Shown piece by piece: positions 41,280 through 52,332 of a DNA stretch of 64,000 nucleotides (the first letter of the stretch is position 1; each line of letters opens with the position of its first letter). The stretch comes from Okapia johnstoni (taxonomy: Eukaryota > Chordata > Mammalia > Artiodactyla > Giraffidae), in contig CM044320.1 in assembly GCA_024291935.2 (NCBI GenBank), positions 55,804,001 through 55,868,000 of the forward strand. Reading direction: 5' to 3'. Position numbers and translations under genes: made by a program. Under the pieces are notes generated by a model, which saw nothing but the letters and a program-made list of their open reading frames with translations, was not told the DNA's origin and made no database searches.

Positions 41280-42698
41280 TTGGAAAAGAAATGCAAAAAA
41301 GCCAAATGGCTGTCTGAGGAGGCCTTACAGATAGCTGGGAAGAGAAGAGAAGCGAAAAGCAAAGGAGAAAAGGAAAGATATTGCCATCTGAATGCAGAGT
41401 TCCAAAGAATAGCAAGGAGAGATAAGAAAGCCTTCCTCAGTGATCAGTGCAAAGAAATAGAGGAAAACAACAGATTGGGAAAGACTAGAGATCTCTTCAG
41501 GAAAATTAGAGATACCAAGGGAACATTTCATGCAAAGATGGGCTCGATAAAGGACAGAAATGGTATGGACCTAACAGAAGCAGAAGATATTAAGAGGTGG
41601 CAAGAATACACAGAAGAACTGTACAAAAAAGATCTTCACGACCCAGATAATCACGATGGTGTGATCACTCACCTAGAGCCAGACATCCTGGAGTGTGAAG
41701 TCAAGTGGGCCTTAGAAAGCATCACTACAAACAAAGCTAGTGGAGGTGATGGAATTCCAGTTGAGCTATTTCAAATCCTGAAAGATGATGCTGTGAAAGT
41801 GCTGCACTCGATATGCCAGCAAATTTGGAAAACTCAGCAGTGGCCACAGGACTGGAAAAGCTCAGTTTTCATTTCAATCCCAAAGAAAGGCAATACCAAA
41901 GAATGCTCAAACTACCACACAATTGCACTCATTTCACATGCTAGTAAAGTAATGCTCAAAATTCTCCAAGCCAGGCTTCAGCAATACGTGAATCGTGAAC
42001 TTCCAGATGTTCAAGCTGGTTTTAGAAAAAGCAGAGGAACCAGAGATCAAATTGCCAACATCCGCTGGATCATCGAAAAAGCAAGAGAGTTCCAGAAAAA
42101 CATCTATTTCTGCTTTATTGACTATGCCAAAGCCTTTGACTGTGTGGATCACAATAAACTGTGGAAAATTCTGAAAGACATGGGAATACCAGACCATCTG
42201 ACCTGTCTCTTGAGAAACCTGTATGCAGGTCAGGAAGCAACAGTTAGAACTGGACATGGAACAACAGACTGGTTCCAAATAGGAAAAGGAATACGTCAAG
42301 GCTGTATATTGTCACCCTGCTTATTTAACTTATATGCAGAGTACATCATGAGAAACGCTGGGATGGAAGAAACACAAGCTGGAATCAAGATTGCTGGGAG
42401 AAATATCAATAACCTCAGATATGCGGATGACACCACCCTTATGGCAGAAAGTGAAGAAGAACTAAAGAGCTTCTTGATGAAAGTGAAAGAGGAGAGTGAA
42501 AAAGTTGGCTTAAAGCTCAACGTTCAGAAAACTAAGATCATGGCATCTGGTCCCATCACTTCATGGGAAATAGATGGGGAAACAGTGGAAACAGTGTCAG
42601 ACTTTATTTTTGGGTCTCCAGAATCACTGCAGATGGTGATTGCAGCCGTGAAATTAAAAGACGCTTACTCCTTGGAAGGAAGGTTATGGCCAACTTAG
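41280..42698 (+). pseudogene. BovB reverse transcriptase fragment (472-codon open frame)
   Basis: The open frame covers the linker and the full RT palm. Visible motifs are KASGGDGIPVELFQILKDDA, FCFIDYAKAFDCVDHNKL (first catalytic Asp), GIRQGCILSPCLFNLYAEY and NNLRYADDTTLMAESEEELK (catalytic YADD intact). The nominal ATG at 41280 is simply the truncation point, not a real start. After about 42610 a one-base loss shifts the frame, and the last ~30 codons of this frame are not BovB protein. The true C-terminal part continues in another frame at 42620-43048. Confidence 0.93.
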
Positions 42699-43048
42699 AT
42701 AGCATATTTAAAAGCAGAGACATTACTTTGCCAACAAAAGTCCATCTAGTCAAGGCTATGGTTTTTCCAGTGGTCATGTATGGATGTGAGAGTTGGACGG
42801 TGAAGAAGGCTGAGCACCGAAGAATTGATGCTTTTGAACTGTGGTGTTGGAGAAGACTCTTGAGAGTCCCTTGGACTGCAAGGAGATCCAATCAATCCAT
42901 CCTAAAAGAGATCAATCCTGGGTGTTCATTGGAAGGACTGATGTTGAAGCTGAAACTCCAATACTTTGGCCACCTCATGCGAAGGGTTGACTCATTGGAA
43001 AAGACCCTGATGCTGGGTAGGATTGGGGGAGGGAGGAGAAGGGGATGA
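42620..43048 (+). pseudogene. BovB ORF2 C-terminal part after frameshift, ending at a nonsense codon
   Basis: This frame carries the usual C-terminal BovB blocks TLPTKVHLVKAMVFPVVMYG, AFELWCWRRLLRVPWTA and LQYFGHLMRRVDSLEKTLML. It stops at a TGA (43046-43048) where the family normally has an Arg CGA codon, consistent with CpG decay. The frame is open again after that stop to the natural end near 43190. Confidence 0.9.
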
Positions 43049-43384
43049 CAGAGGATGAGATGGTTGGATGGCATCACCGAATCGATGGACATGGGTTTGG
43101 GTAGACTCCGGGAGTTGGTGATGGACAGAGAGGCCTGGCGTGCTGCAGTTCATGGGGTCGCAAAGAGTCAGACACGACCGAGCGACTGAACTGAACTGAA
43201 CAAAGGAGAGCCTGCTGTTCATTCCCCAATATCCAATCACCTCTTTCTTAATACAACTATTGATTTTCAGTTGGGCACATGGCTGACCGTAAAAATGTTA
43301 TACATATTCTAACTTTCATTATAGCTAAAAATGAGTGTGTGACTAGGTTCTGGTCCATGGGATATAAGTAGAAAGAAGTATTAT

Positions 43385-43504
43385 TATGGCTGGATTGTGT
43401 CCTCTTGAAATTCACATGCTGAAGCACTACCCACCCCCCTAACCCCAGTACTTCAGAATGTGACTGTATTTGGAGATAGGGCCTATAAAGCGGTGATTAA
43501 ATTA
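43385..43504. repeat. Old interspersed repeat fragment, unnamed
   Basis: TGGATTGTGTCCTCTTGAAA, CCCCAGTACTTCAGAATGTG and ACTGTATTTGGAGATAGGGC are a very common mammalian repeat pattern whose family name I cannot give with certainty. It is cut off by the following BovB fragment. Confidence 0.55.
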
Positions 43505-43790
43505 AGGAGATCAGTCCTGGCTGTTCATTGGAAGAACTGACGTTGAAGCTGAAACTCCAATACTTTGGCCACCTCATGTGAAGAGTTGCCTCATTGGAAA
43601 AGACCCTGATGCTGGGAAGGACTGGGGGCAGGAGGAGAAGGGGGCGACAGAGGATGAGATGGCATCACTGACTCAATGGACATGGGTTTGGGTAGACTCC
43701 GGGAGTTGGTGATGGACAGGGAGGCCTGGCGTGCTGCAATTCATGGGGTTGCAAAGAATCGGACAGGACTGAGCGACTGAACTGAACTGA
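43505..43790 (+). mobile_element. BovB 3' end fragment
   Basis: The last 286 bases of BovB, from AGATCAGTCCTGGCTGTTC to the ACTGAACTGA tail. It is close in sequence to the corresponding part of the 41279-43199 copy but has its own deletions. Confidence 0.92.
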
Positions 43791-43834
43791 CTGTAAGGAA
43801 AAGGCTGAGCATCATTAAAGGGTGAGTTAGGCAT

Positions 43835-45236
43835 GGCTTCCCCTTCAAGGATCACTGCCTTGTTGTGGCAAAGGGGTGCGCATAACTCTATAAAGCCATG
43901 AGCCATGCTGCGCAGGGTCACCCAAGATGGGACAGGTCATAGCGGAGAGTTCTGACAAATGTGATCCACTGGAGGAGGGAATGCAAACCACCTCAGTATA
44001 ACTGTGAGAACCATGAGAATCTTGCATACTGGGCTTCAGCATTATGTGAACCAAGAATTTCCAGATGTCCAAACTGGGTTTAGAAAAGGAAAAGGAACTA
44101 GAGATCAAGTTGCCAACATTCACTGGATTATACAGAAAGCAAGAGAATTTCAGAAAAACATCTATCTCTGTTTCACTGACTACACTAAAACCTTTGACTG
44201 TGTCGATCATGAAAAACTGGAAAGCTGTTAGAGAGATGGGAATATCAGACCATCTTACCTGTCTCCTGAGAAACCTATATGTAGGTCAAGAAGTAACAGT
44301 CAGAACCCTCTATGGAACAACTGATCGGTTCAAGACTGAGAAAGGAGTACAACAGGACTGTTTGCTGTCACTCTGTTTAACCTATACACTGAGCACATCA
44401 TGAGATATGCCAGAATCAAGATAGGCGGGAGAAACATTAGAAACTTCAACAACCTCAGATATGCGGATGATACAATTCTAATGGCAGAAAGCCAACAGGA
44501 GCTAAAGAGCCTCTTGATGAGGGTGAAGGAGGAGAGTGAAAGAGCTGGCTTAAGACTAAAGGTTACAAAAACTAAGATCATGGCATCTGGCCCCATTACT
44601 GCATGGCAAATAGAAGGGGAAAACATGGAACTAGTGACAGATTTCCTCTTCTTGGGCTCCAAAATCACCGCAGATGGTGACTGCAGTCATGAAATCAGAA
44701 ATCAGAAGACTACTGCTTCCTGGCAGGAAAGTGATGACAAACACACCTAGACAGTGTGTTGAAAAGCAGAGACATTACTGTGCCAATAAAGGTCCGTATA
44801 GTCAAGGCTATCGTCTTCCCAGTGGTCATGTACGGTTATGACAGCTGGACCATACATAAGGCAGAACGGCAAAGAATCAATGCTTTTGAACTGTGGTGCT
44901 GGAAAAGACTCCTGAAAGTCCCTTGAGCAGCAAGGAGATATAACCAGTCAATCTTAAGGGAGATCAACCCTGAATATTCACTGGAAGGACTGAAGCTGAA
45001 GCCCCAATGTTTTGGTCATTTGATGTGCACAAACGACTCACTGGGAAAGTCAATGATTCTGGGAAAGATTGAGGGCAGAAGGAGAAGAGGGCATCAGAGG
45101 ATGAGATGGCTGGAAGTCATCACCAATGCAATATGAACTTGGGCAAACTCCAGGAGATGGTGAGGGACAGGGAGGCCTGGTGTGCTATAGTCCATGTGGT
45201 CACAAACAGTCGGACATAACTGGGTGACTCAACAAC
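43835..45236 (+). mobile_element. BovB LINE, older copy with internal deletion
   Basis: The 5' part (about 43835-43996) matches the BovB segment with GATCACTGCCTTGTTGTGGC. It then jumps to the RT region at about 44010, so more than a kilobase is missing. RT pieces VCFTDYTKTFDCVDH-like and NNLRYADDTILMAESQQELK are recognisable, with YADD kept, but stops and frameshifts are numerous. It ends GGTGACTCAACAACA. It is visibly more diverged than the copy at 41279. Confidence 0.93.
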
Positions 45237-46859
45237 AGTAACAAGGGATGGCTTTCACAGTTCCTTCTTCTACCTGATTACTCAGTCTTTTCAGGTCTTT
45301 ACTCAGATGCCATCCCAGGGAGCTTTTGTCTGGTCACAATAACTAAAATTACAAAATCCCAAATACTTCCCATCCTATTTTTCTAAGGCCTCCCCCACAA
45401 AAAGTTAATCAGATACCAAACAGATTTTTTGCTCCTCTCTGCTTAACAGATGAATCTGAAGTTTGGTTTTACTCCTCTGAGACAGAAAGTAACAGTATGA
45501 GAAGTTCACAGCTCATTTACAGAGACTCAAATGGTTCAAAGGAGGGGAACAGACTCATGGACCTTTTGAGGTCTCTCTCAATCCTTCAAATCTGTAAATA
45601 GCGAAGCATGGGAACACTGGAGGAGAGAAAAACAAGACCCATCACAATTTCTCAAGTATTCCTGACACAAAATGTACGAAGAAAAACACAATACTCTTTT
45701 TTCATTTGTAAGATCTAGAAGGAGTACTTTCTTTATATGAATGAATGAATCATTTTCAGTCATAAGGTACAGAGGAAGATCTATGCCATGATCTGTCATG
45801 ACAAGGAACTAACACTGAGTTAAGTGAAATCTCGCTCTCTTTTATGTTGATAAATATGAACACGCTAGAGAAGTGAAGATGGAGAACTCAGAAGCTGCTC
45901 CCAGATCATTCTCTAACACCAGATCAAATAATGTGTAATATAACATTTACATGGACTATCATATCATAGTAAAAGAGAAAAAAGAAAAAACAAGGAAAAA
46001 AGCTGCCAATTTCTGACTCAGCTCTAAAGCTACCAAAATAAGCAAGGCAGCTTCAGATATCAAGACAAATCTCCTCTAGTCTAGAGGCCAGAGTTTGGCT
46101 TAGACTTGGCATAAGCCCAACTGACTGCAGCAGCAGCTCAATTCACAGACAGGTGAAAGGTATTTCCCACCATATTTTCTCCCAATCAAATCAAAGCAAG
46201 AAGATAATGTATTATTACAACTGTTTACATTAAACAGCAAATTTTGAAAGGGAAGAGAAAACCATCTTATACCATTCTTGAAACAATTTAGTTCAGAACT
46301 CTATGTACAGTATTAATGTCATATATCACTGAATAAATGAATTCTGCAAGGTTAAATGATGATGTATTTATGTTCTAACTGCTCATTGGCCCGGGGTCAG
46401 CCAATCTGATCCAGGACTCCATGGCAACAGGCTCTATCACTAAGAGCTACAAGATGATATTCCCCTTGTCGCCACCTTTTTTTTTTTTTTAATAAAACAT
46501 TTTCCACAGAAACTGCTGCAAATATTGTCAAAGAATAGTCTTCACAGGCAAATAAGAAATGCTGATATACTAAAAATGAATAGTAGGGGGAAAAAAGTGA
46601 ATAGCAATGACAATGAATCTATGCAAATAACAAGGGATGTCCCAAACTCCAGAAATCTTCTCTTGTTTAGTTTCAAAGGAGAAATTCAGGAATCTTTGCA
46701 CTGTGAAAAATCATCAGTAGGAAAAATTGTGGGATTAGTATAAGTAAAGTGCTGCCTAGCTGAAATTCCAATATTGAAGCGTCCCGTGCCACAATGTATG
46801 GAGAAAGGTAAACATTTTAAGACTGCTAATCATTGTAATGAAACTGTGTCATCTGCAGA

Positions 46860-47270
46860 CGTGTATAGACCTAGTGACTATCATAGAGAGTGAAGTAAGT
46901 CAGAAAGAGAAAAATAAAAATTGCACATTAGTGGAATCTAAAAGAAAATGGTACAGATGATCTTATTTGCAAAGCTGAAATAGACACAGACATACAGAGC
47001 AAACTGTATGGATGTCAAGGTGGAAAGGGGTGGGTGGGGTGAATTGGGAGGTTGGTACTGACATATAAACACAACTATGTATAAAATAGACAACTAATGA
47101 GAACCTTCTGTGCAGCACAAGGAGCTCTATTTGGTGCTCCGTGGTGACCTAAATGGGAAGGAAGTCCAAAAAGAGAGGGGATATATGTATATGTATAACT
47201 GATTCACTTTGCTGTACAGCAGAAACTGACATAGCAGTATAAAGCAACTATATTAAAAAAAAAAAAATTC
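46860..47270 (+). mobile_element. Ruminant L1 3' end with A-rich tail
   Basis: GTGAAGTAAGTCAGAAAGAG, CAGCACAAGGAGCTCTATTT, GAGGGGATATATGTATATGT and GCAGAAACTGACATAGCAGT lead to a 13-base A tail. This is a typical 5'-truncated L1 insertion. Confidence 0.9.
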
Positions 47271-47287
47271 TCCTAACCTTTGTAAGA

Positions 47288-47504
47288 GGGCTTCCCAGGT
47301 GGCTGAGTGGGTAAAGAATCTGCCTGCCAATGCAGAAGATGCAAGAGATGTGGGTTTGATCCCTGGGTCAGGAAGATCCCCTGGAGGAGGGCATGGTAAC
47401 CCACACAAGTACTCCTGCCTGGAGAATCCATGGACAGAGAAGCCTGGCTACAGATCATGGGGTCGCAAAGAGGAGGACACGACTGAAGCGACTGAGCACA
47501 ACTT
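47288..47504 (+). mobile_element. Bov-tA SINE
   Basis: GGGCTTCCCAGGTGGCTGAG to GACTGAAGCGACTGAGCAC. Short similar flanks (TTTGTAAG) suggest a target duplication. It sits just after the A tail of the preceding L1. Confidence 0.9.
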
Positions 47505-47709
47505 TTGTAAGTTTCCCATAACTTTCTCTGAAATGTTAAAATGAACATACAACTCCACAGATTTCAGGCTCTTATTTTCCATATTCTCAAATCACAGTCA
47601 GTTTATACAATTTCTGTAATTCTGTATCTGTTCTCTTTTCAACACTCCCCTATCTCATCACCCTCCACTATCCATAGAGAAAAAATTGCTAGGTCCAAAT
47701 GAGGAAATG

Positions 47710-48493
47710 CAGTAGTTTCCGGCCCCCACCCCCAATTCTGTAGCTTTGCTTTCCATGGTTTCAGTTACCCAGTCAACTGCAGTCCAAAAATATTGAATGG
47801 AAAATTCCAGAAATAAACAATTCATAAGTGCTGCTCTGAATAGCATGATGAAATCTCAAGCCACCCCACTAAGTCCTGCCCAAGACAGGCATCACCCCTT
47901 TTCCATCATATCCCACTTGTCAGTTACTTAGCAGTCTTCTCAGTTATCAGATCGACTGTCATGGTATCACAAATGCTAGTGTTCATATAAGCCTTATTTT
48001 ACTTAATAACGGTCTCAAAACACAAGTAGTAATGCTGGCAATTTGGATATGCCAAAGAGAAGCCATAAAGTGCTTCCTTTAGGTGAAAAGGTAAAAGTTC
48101 TCAACTTAATAAGGAAAAAAAAAAAAACATGCTGAGGTCGTTAAGAATGAATCTTCTGTGAAATTGTGAAAAAGGAAAAATAAAACTGCTAATTTTGCTG
48201 TCACACCTCAAACTGTAAAAGTTATGGCCAGTGCATGATAAGTGCTTAGTAGTTAAGGTGGAAAAGGTATTACATTTGTACAATAAGATATTCTAAGAGA
48301 GAGAGAAAACTTTTATTAATATAGTTGCCTTTGTTAACCTCCTACTATGTCTAATTTATAAATTAAACTTTTTCATAGGTATGGATGCCTAAGAAAAAGT
48401 ACATAGTATATACAGGCCCTGGTACTATCCAGGTTTCAGGAATCCACTGGGGGGTCTTGGAACATACCTCCCATGGATAGGGAAGATCTACTG
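47710..48493 (+). mobile_element. Tigger-family (pogo-like) DNA transposon, internally deleted fossil
   Basis: I recognise the Tigger sequence: GTTTCAGTTACCCAGTCAAC and AATGGAAAATTCCAGAAATA near the 5' end, TTATCAGATCGACTGTCATG, then the transposase N-terminal coding region TTGGATATGCCAAAGAGAAG through CTTAATAAGG, and a 3' end CCACTGGGGGGTCTTGGAAC to TCTACTG. The termini CAGTAG and CTACTG are inverted repeats. Full-length elements are about 2.4 kb, so most of the transposase is missing. It is a eutherian-age fossil. Confidence 0.88.
48030..48290 (+). pseudogene. Tigger transposase N-terminal remnant
   Basis: The stretch after GCTGGCAATTTGGATATGCC codes an MPKRSHKVLPLGEKVKVLN-like start in pieces. 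An A-run at about 48114-48127 and a short deletion break the frame. In intact elements this region is a CENP-B/pogo-type helix-turn-helix DNA-binding domain. Confidence 0.75.
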
Positions 48494-48859
48494 TAATATA
48501 TTTGCTCTTCACAGTCCATATGTCCCAATTCCTTCTCCCTCTGGTGCAGATCTCCTTGAAGTGAAGAGGATTCAAGACAATTATAAACTAGATACGGAGA
48601 CTAGACCAAAAAGCACATCCCTCTCCCTAGTGGTGCTCATTAATATTCTAAAACCCACCTGATGTATTATAAGGTATCCCCCTTTCCTCACATGCTTTTG
48701 CCAGTAATTGATACAACATCTCTGTAATAAGCAACTCTGGGCCACATCTTTTGGTATATGGAGGTAAGTGAATGTTAAGAAGTAGACAGAATCTGAGGTG
48801 TCAGGGTAGAAATTTAGCTGGGAAACTACATTTTCATTTGGTTCACACTGTTGGATTTT

Positions 48860-48975
48860 TGGTTTTAACGGTGGTAAAATACATATAACATAAAAATTAC
48901 CACTTCAATAGTTTTTAAGTGTAAATTCCAGTAGTATTAAGTACATTCACATTATTGTGCCTTCTGGAAGAGAAA
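48860..48975 (+). repeat. Old L1 3' remnant
   Basis: GGTAAAATACATATAACATA, AAAATTACCACTTCAATAG and AAGTACATTCACATTATTGT match the commonly seen old L1 3' segment. Confidence 0.6.
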
Positions 48976-49732
48976 ATGGTCTCAGGCACACAAGCCATGA
49001 TGTTAAGACTACAGTCATTTTCTCTGTGACTATTTACTAAACATGTATTTATTGTACAAGTCACATATTAAGAACTATAGTTATTATGAAGAATAAATAG
49101 TCAAATTTTAAGAATATCTGACACTACTGCTCAGTAAAAATAGCCACGTGTATTTCCAGAATGTTTTTCATGTGTTGAAAGTAGCTTCTTAGATGCACAT
49201 CTCAGTTCCCAAGCAAGTCCAAAGTAGATGGAAGTCTATATTTCTTTTTTTATCATCAGCTCAGTTCCAAGAGGTCCATAAGTGTAGACTAACATGAGAA
49301 GCAAAGGAAATTCTTAACTGTTTCAAGCTTCCTTAGAATTTTTAAGGAGACAACCCAGAAAAAGGGGATAAAAGCAACCTGTAGTGGGACTCATAAATTA
49401 TATCAAAGCTAAAAAAATCACTGCAGAAAAATCATTCCTAGGCCCCCTCTACATCAGTTTCCTTTTCACCTTCATTTGAGAACACCAAAACATTTCACTC
49501 TGGTCCTAAAAGTTGTTTTGTTTTGTTTAATATCCTAGGCCAGACAAAATCCTACATGTCTCACTGATGTTCCTGTCCAATATGAAAGGGTTCTGATCCA
49601 AGAGGAGATCTTCCTCAGTACATAGGAGCTATTGTTTTTCAAGCATTTAACTGCATTCCAAACACTATGCTTAGGAATTTACAGGTCATCATTTATTTTC
49701 ACTTTAACAGATTCTGAAATTTTACTTTCAGA

Positions 49733-50011
49733 TGTGAAGGCAATGGCACCTCACTCCAGTACTCTTGCCTGGAAAATCCCATGGATGGAGGAGCCTGGTA
49801 GGCTACAGTCCATGGGGTCGCTAAGAGTCGGGTACGACTAAGCGACTTGACTTTCACTTTTCCCTTTCATGCACTGGAGAAGGAAATGGCAACCCACTCC
49901 AGTATTCTTGCCTGGAGGATCCTAGGGATGGCGGAGCCTGGTGAGCTGCCGTCTATGGGGTCGCACAGAGTCGGACACAACTGAAGCAACTTAGCAGCAG
50001 CAGCAGCAGCT
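49733..50011 (+). mobile_element. Bov-A2 dimeric SINE with (AGC)n tail
   Basis: Two forward A-units (GAAGGCAATGGCACCTCACT and GAGAAGGAAATGGCAACCCA), ending GCAACTTAGCAGCAGCAGC with six AGC units. Confidence 0.93.
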
Positions 50012-50054
50012 AACAGAAAGACTTTTATGATTAGAGAAGTACTATAGGCTTTAT

Positions 50055-50265
50055 GGGCTTCCCTGGTAGCTCAGCTGGTAAAAGAATCTGCCTGCAATGC
50101 AGGAGATCCCGGTTCAATTCCTGGATCGGAAAGTTATCCCTGGAGGAGGGCATGGTAACCCACTCCAGTATTCCTGCCTGGAGAATCCCCATGGACAGAG
50201 GAGCCTGGCGGGCTACAGTCCATGGGGTCGCAGAGTCGGACATGACTGAGCAACCAAGCACACAC
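50055..50265 (+). mobile_element. Bov-tA SINE with 11-bp target site duplication
   Basis: GGGCTTCCCTGGTAGCTCAG to CAACCAAGCACAC. Perfect direct repeats ATAGGCTTTAT lie at 50044-50054 and 50266-50276, only 44 bases after the preceding Bov-A2. Confidence 0.95.
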
Positions 50266-50354
50266 ATAGGCTTTATACTTATAGAAAAGACACACAAGTA
50301 GAAATAGAAAAGAAAAATCACCCATGTTCTGTACCTCAGAGGTAACTGCTATCA

Positions 50355-50700
50355 ATAACACCAATGTTTTGAGGTATGCTTTTTAAAACTTGGTTTCCAT
50401 ATTCAAATGGAATTTGGATGTTCAGATACATTTGGATGTTTCTAAACCTAACAATTTTTATGTAACTTACATTATATAGAACATTTTTAAAATACCATGC
50501 TTTTTTCTACTACTAGAACTGTGACTATTTCTACCATTATTAATTACTTTTACCAACTATCCAATATTCTACTACATACTGGTACCATGATTTATTTAAC
50601 CATTTCCTTCTTACTGGATATTCAGGAAGCTGTTTATTTTTATAATAAAATAAGGCTGTGATGGGTATCTGTCCACCTAAATCTTTCTTCACATTTCTCA
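50355..50700 (+). repeat. Old L1 3'-region remnant
   Basis: CCAATATTCTACTACATACT, AACCATTTCCTTCTTACTGG and GGCTGTGATGGGTATCTGTC resemble old L1 3' sequence also seen around 28500-28800. Diverged; boundaries approximate. Confidence 0.45.
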
Positions 50701-51309
50701 TCAACGCCCTAGGATAAATATGTCCAAGAGTCTTAGAGATAAAAAAATTTCCCCCTTAGTTCATTCCAGAAGCAAGGCCAGTCACATTATCTAATTATAG
50801 TGTTTCTCAACGTTCCCCCAGCAACACATAATGTCCACTTAGCACATCCCTTGGCAGTGGCTGGACTTTGAGGACATTCACCTGGGCAGTGCTTCTTACT
50901 TTTTATTTTTCTTCAACTTATACCTTTCTTTTTAATAATATTAACTCTCCTTCCCCATATAGTCCACTAGTAAAGATATGTACCCAGTACTTCTTAAAAC
51001 TTACTAGCCTAAGGAAATTAATAGGGAATAAAGAAAACTTTACATATAAAGCTATTTTCTTCACAGTAAATGTTGCACACATTACTAGCTATCATCAGTG
51101 TACACTGGTAGTCTAGAGAGCAATCCAAAAGAGGGAAGGAAGCCTCAAAAACCACAAAAGAGTAATACTCTAAGTCTTTAATATAAAATTAAAAGAAGGT
51201 AAATGGACATGGACATACTGGGTATTTTAATATTTGTGATTTGATATTTGGTCCATTTACGATCCTAGAATTTTTTAACATGGCAAAGGAAACAGTCACA
51301 AGCCCAGGA

Positions 51310-51525
51310 AGCTATCTTAAAGGTTTTACATGAATTAACTCTTAATCTTCAAAACAATCCTAGGAGATGGATACTGTTATTATCTTCATTTCATGTATTT
51401 TACATATGTAGAAATGGAGCAGTTAAGTAATCTGTCCAAGGTCACAAAACCAGCAATTGGCTTACCTAGGATCTGAACTCAGGCAGCCTAAATTCAGAGT
51501 TCAAGCATTTAGCTACTGTCTATGC
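51310..51525 (-). repeat. MIR SINE
   Basis: Reverse MIR core: AACAATCCTAGGAGATGGAT, CTGTCCAAGGTCACAAAACC and ATCTGAACTCAGGCAGCCTA. Confidence 0.85.
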
Positions 51526-51584
51526 TTTCCCAAAAAAAGAAGTTCCTAAACAGGCTACAAATCAGTGAGTGTAGGTGGGCTAGG

Positions 51585-51788
51585 GGTACTTCCCTGATGG
51601 CTCAGCAGAGTAAGGCCTGCAATGCAGGAGACAGGGGAGGCACCGGTTCGATCCCTGGGTCAGGAAGATCCCTTGAAGGAGGAAAATGGCAACCCACTCC
51701 AGTATTTCATGGACAGAAGAGCTTGGAAAGATACAGTCCAAAGGTTAGCAGAGTCAGACATGACTGAGCGACTAACCACACATACCAC
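51585..51788 (+). mobile_element. Bov-tA SINE with 12-bp target site duplication
   Basis: GGTACTTCCCTGATGGCTCA to GACTAACCACACATACCAC. Perfect direct repeats AGGTGGGCTAGG flank it at 51573-51584 and 51789-51800. Confidence 0.94.
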
Positions 51789-52306
51789 AGGTGGGCTAGG
51801 AGAGGAGAACTTCTGAGAGAAGTATTTAGAAGCTAACTTTTAGGCACAGAAACAGTCCATCTCAATTTTGCTGGAAAGTTCTTCCAACATATATTATATT
51901 TTAATTATCATAAACAAGGTGATGCTAAACATCTTTTCCAAAAGCAGTTTTTGATCTTTTCCTTTTTTTGAAGGGATGGGAGAAGTGAGTGAAAAAAGGA
52001 TAAAAAGAAACAAACCTTACTTCAACATTTTTTCAGTTTTTCTTTCCTGGACCTTTTCTAAAATCATGATGGTTAGAAAACAAAGATTAAATAAGAAGGT
52101 ACTTTTAGTTGAAACAAAAAGATCTCTCAGTAAATTTTCCAATGCTAATGATGGAAACATTTAAGAAAGACTTTGGGCCTATCCCACCCACTCCCAAATG
52201 GAAGGAAAACCAAGTTAACAAAACCGTCATCTTTTAACTTCACAGAAGCTTTCTTCCCCCTCAAAGGCTATTCCTGTCCTCGTTGCAGACGGGGAACTGC
52301 TCCCAG

Positions 52307-52332
52307 TGACGTCAGAGCAGTCTCCTGGCAAC
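52307..52332. promoter_or_regulatory. Candidate CRE (TGACGTCA) next to an X-box-like RFX site
   Basis: A perfect 8-bp CRE palindrome at 52307-52314 is followed after five bases by GTCTCCTGGCAAC (52320-52332), which resembles the RFX X-box. Read on the minus strand, the order is X-box then CRE. CREB/ATF and RFX factors recognise such sites, and pairs occur in promoters. The sequence around it lacks repeats and has local CpGs. Function is inference. Confidence 0.45.

Larger units (their letters stand above)
41279..43199 (+). mobile_element. BovB LINE (RTE clade), 5'-truncated, well preserved, 12-bp target duplication
   Basis: The copy starts inside BovB ORF2 downstream of the endonuclease and runs to the characteristic 3' tail of ACTGA repeats; there is no poly(A). 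Perfect direct repeats ACAAAGGAGAGC flank it at 41267-41278 and 43200-43211. BovB reached ruminants by horizontal transfer and mobilises Bov-tA/Bov-A SINEs, which share its 3' end; that is established knowledge. The copy opposes R3HDM2 transcription. It is dead because the 5' half, including the endonuclease, is absent. Confidence 0.97.

Noticed and set aside
43673..43921. Possible small genes among BovB fragments
   Set aside because: All frames here correspond to BovB read in antisense or across junctions between BovB copies.
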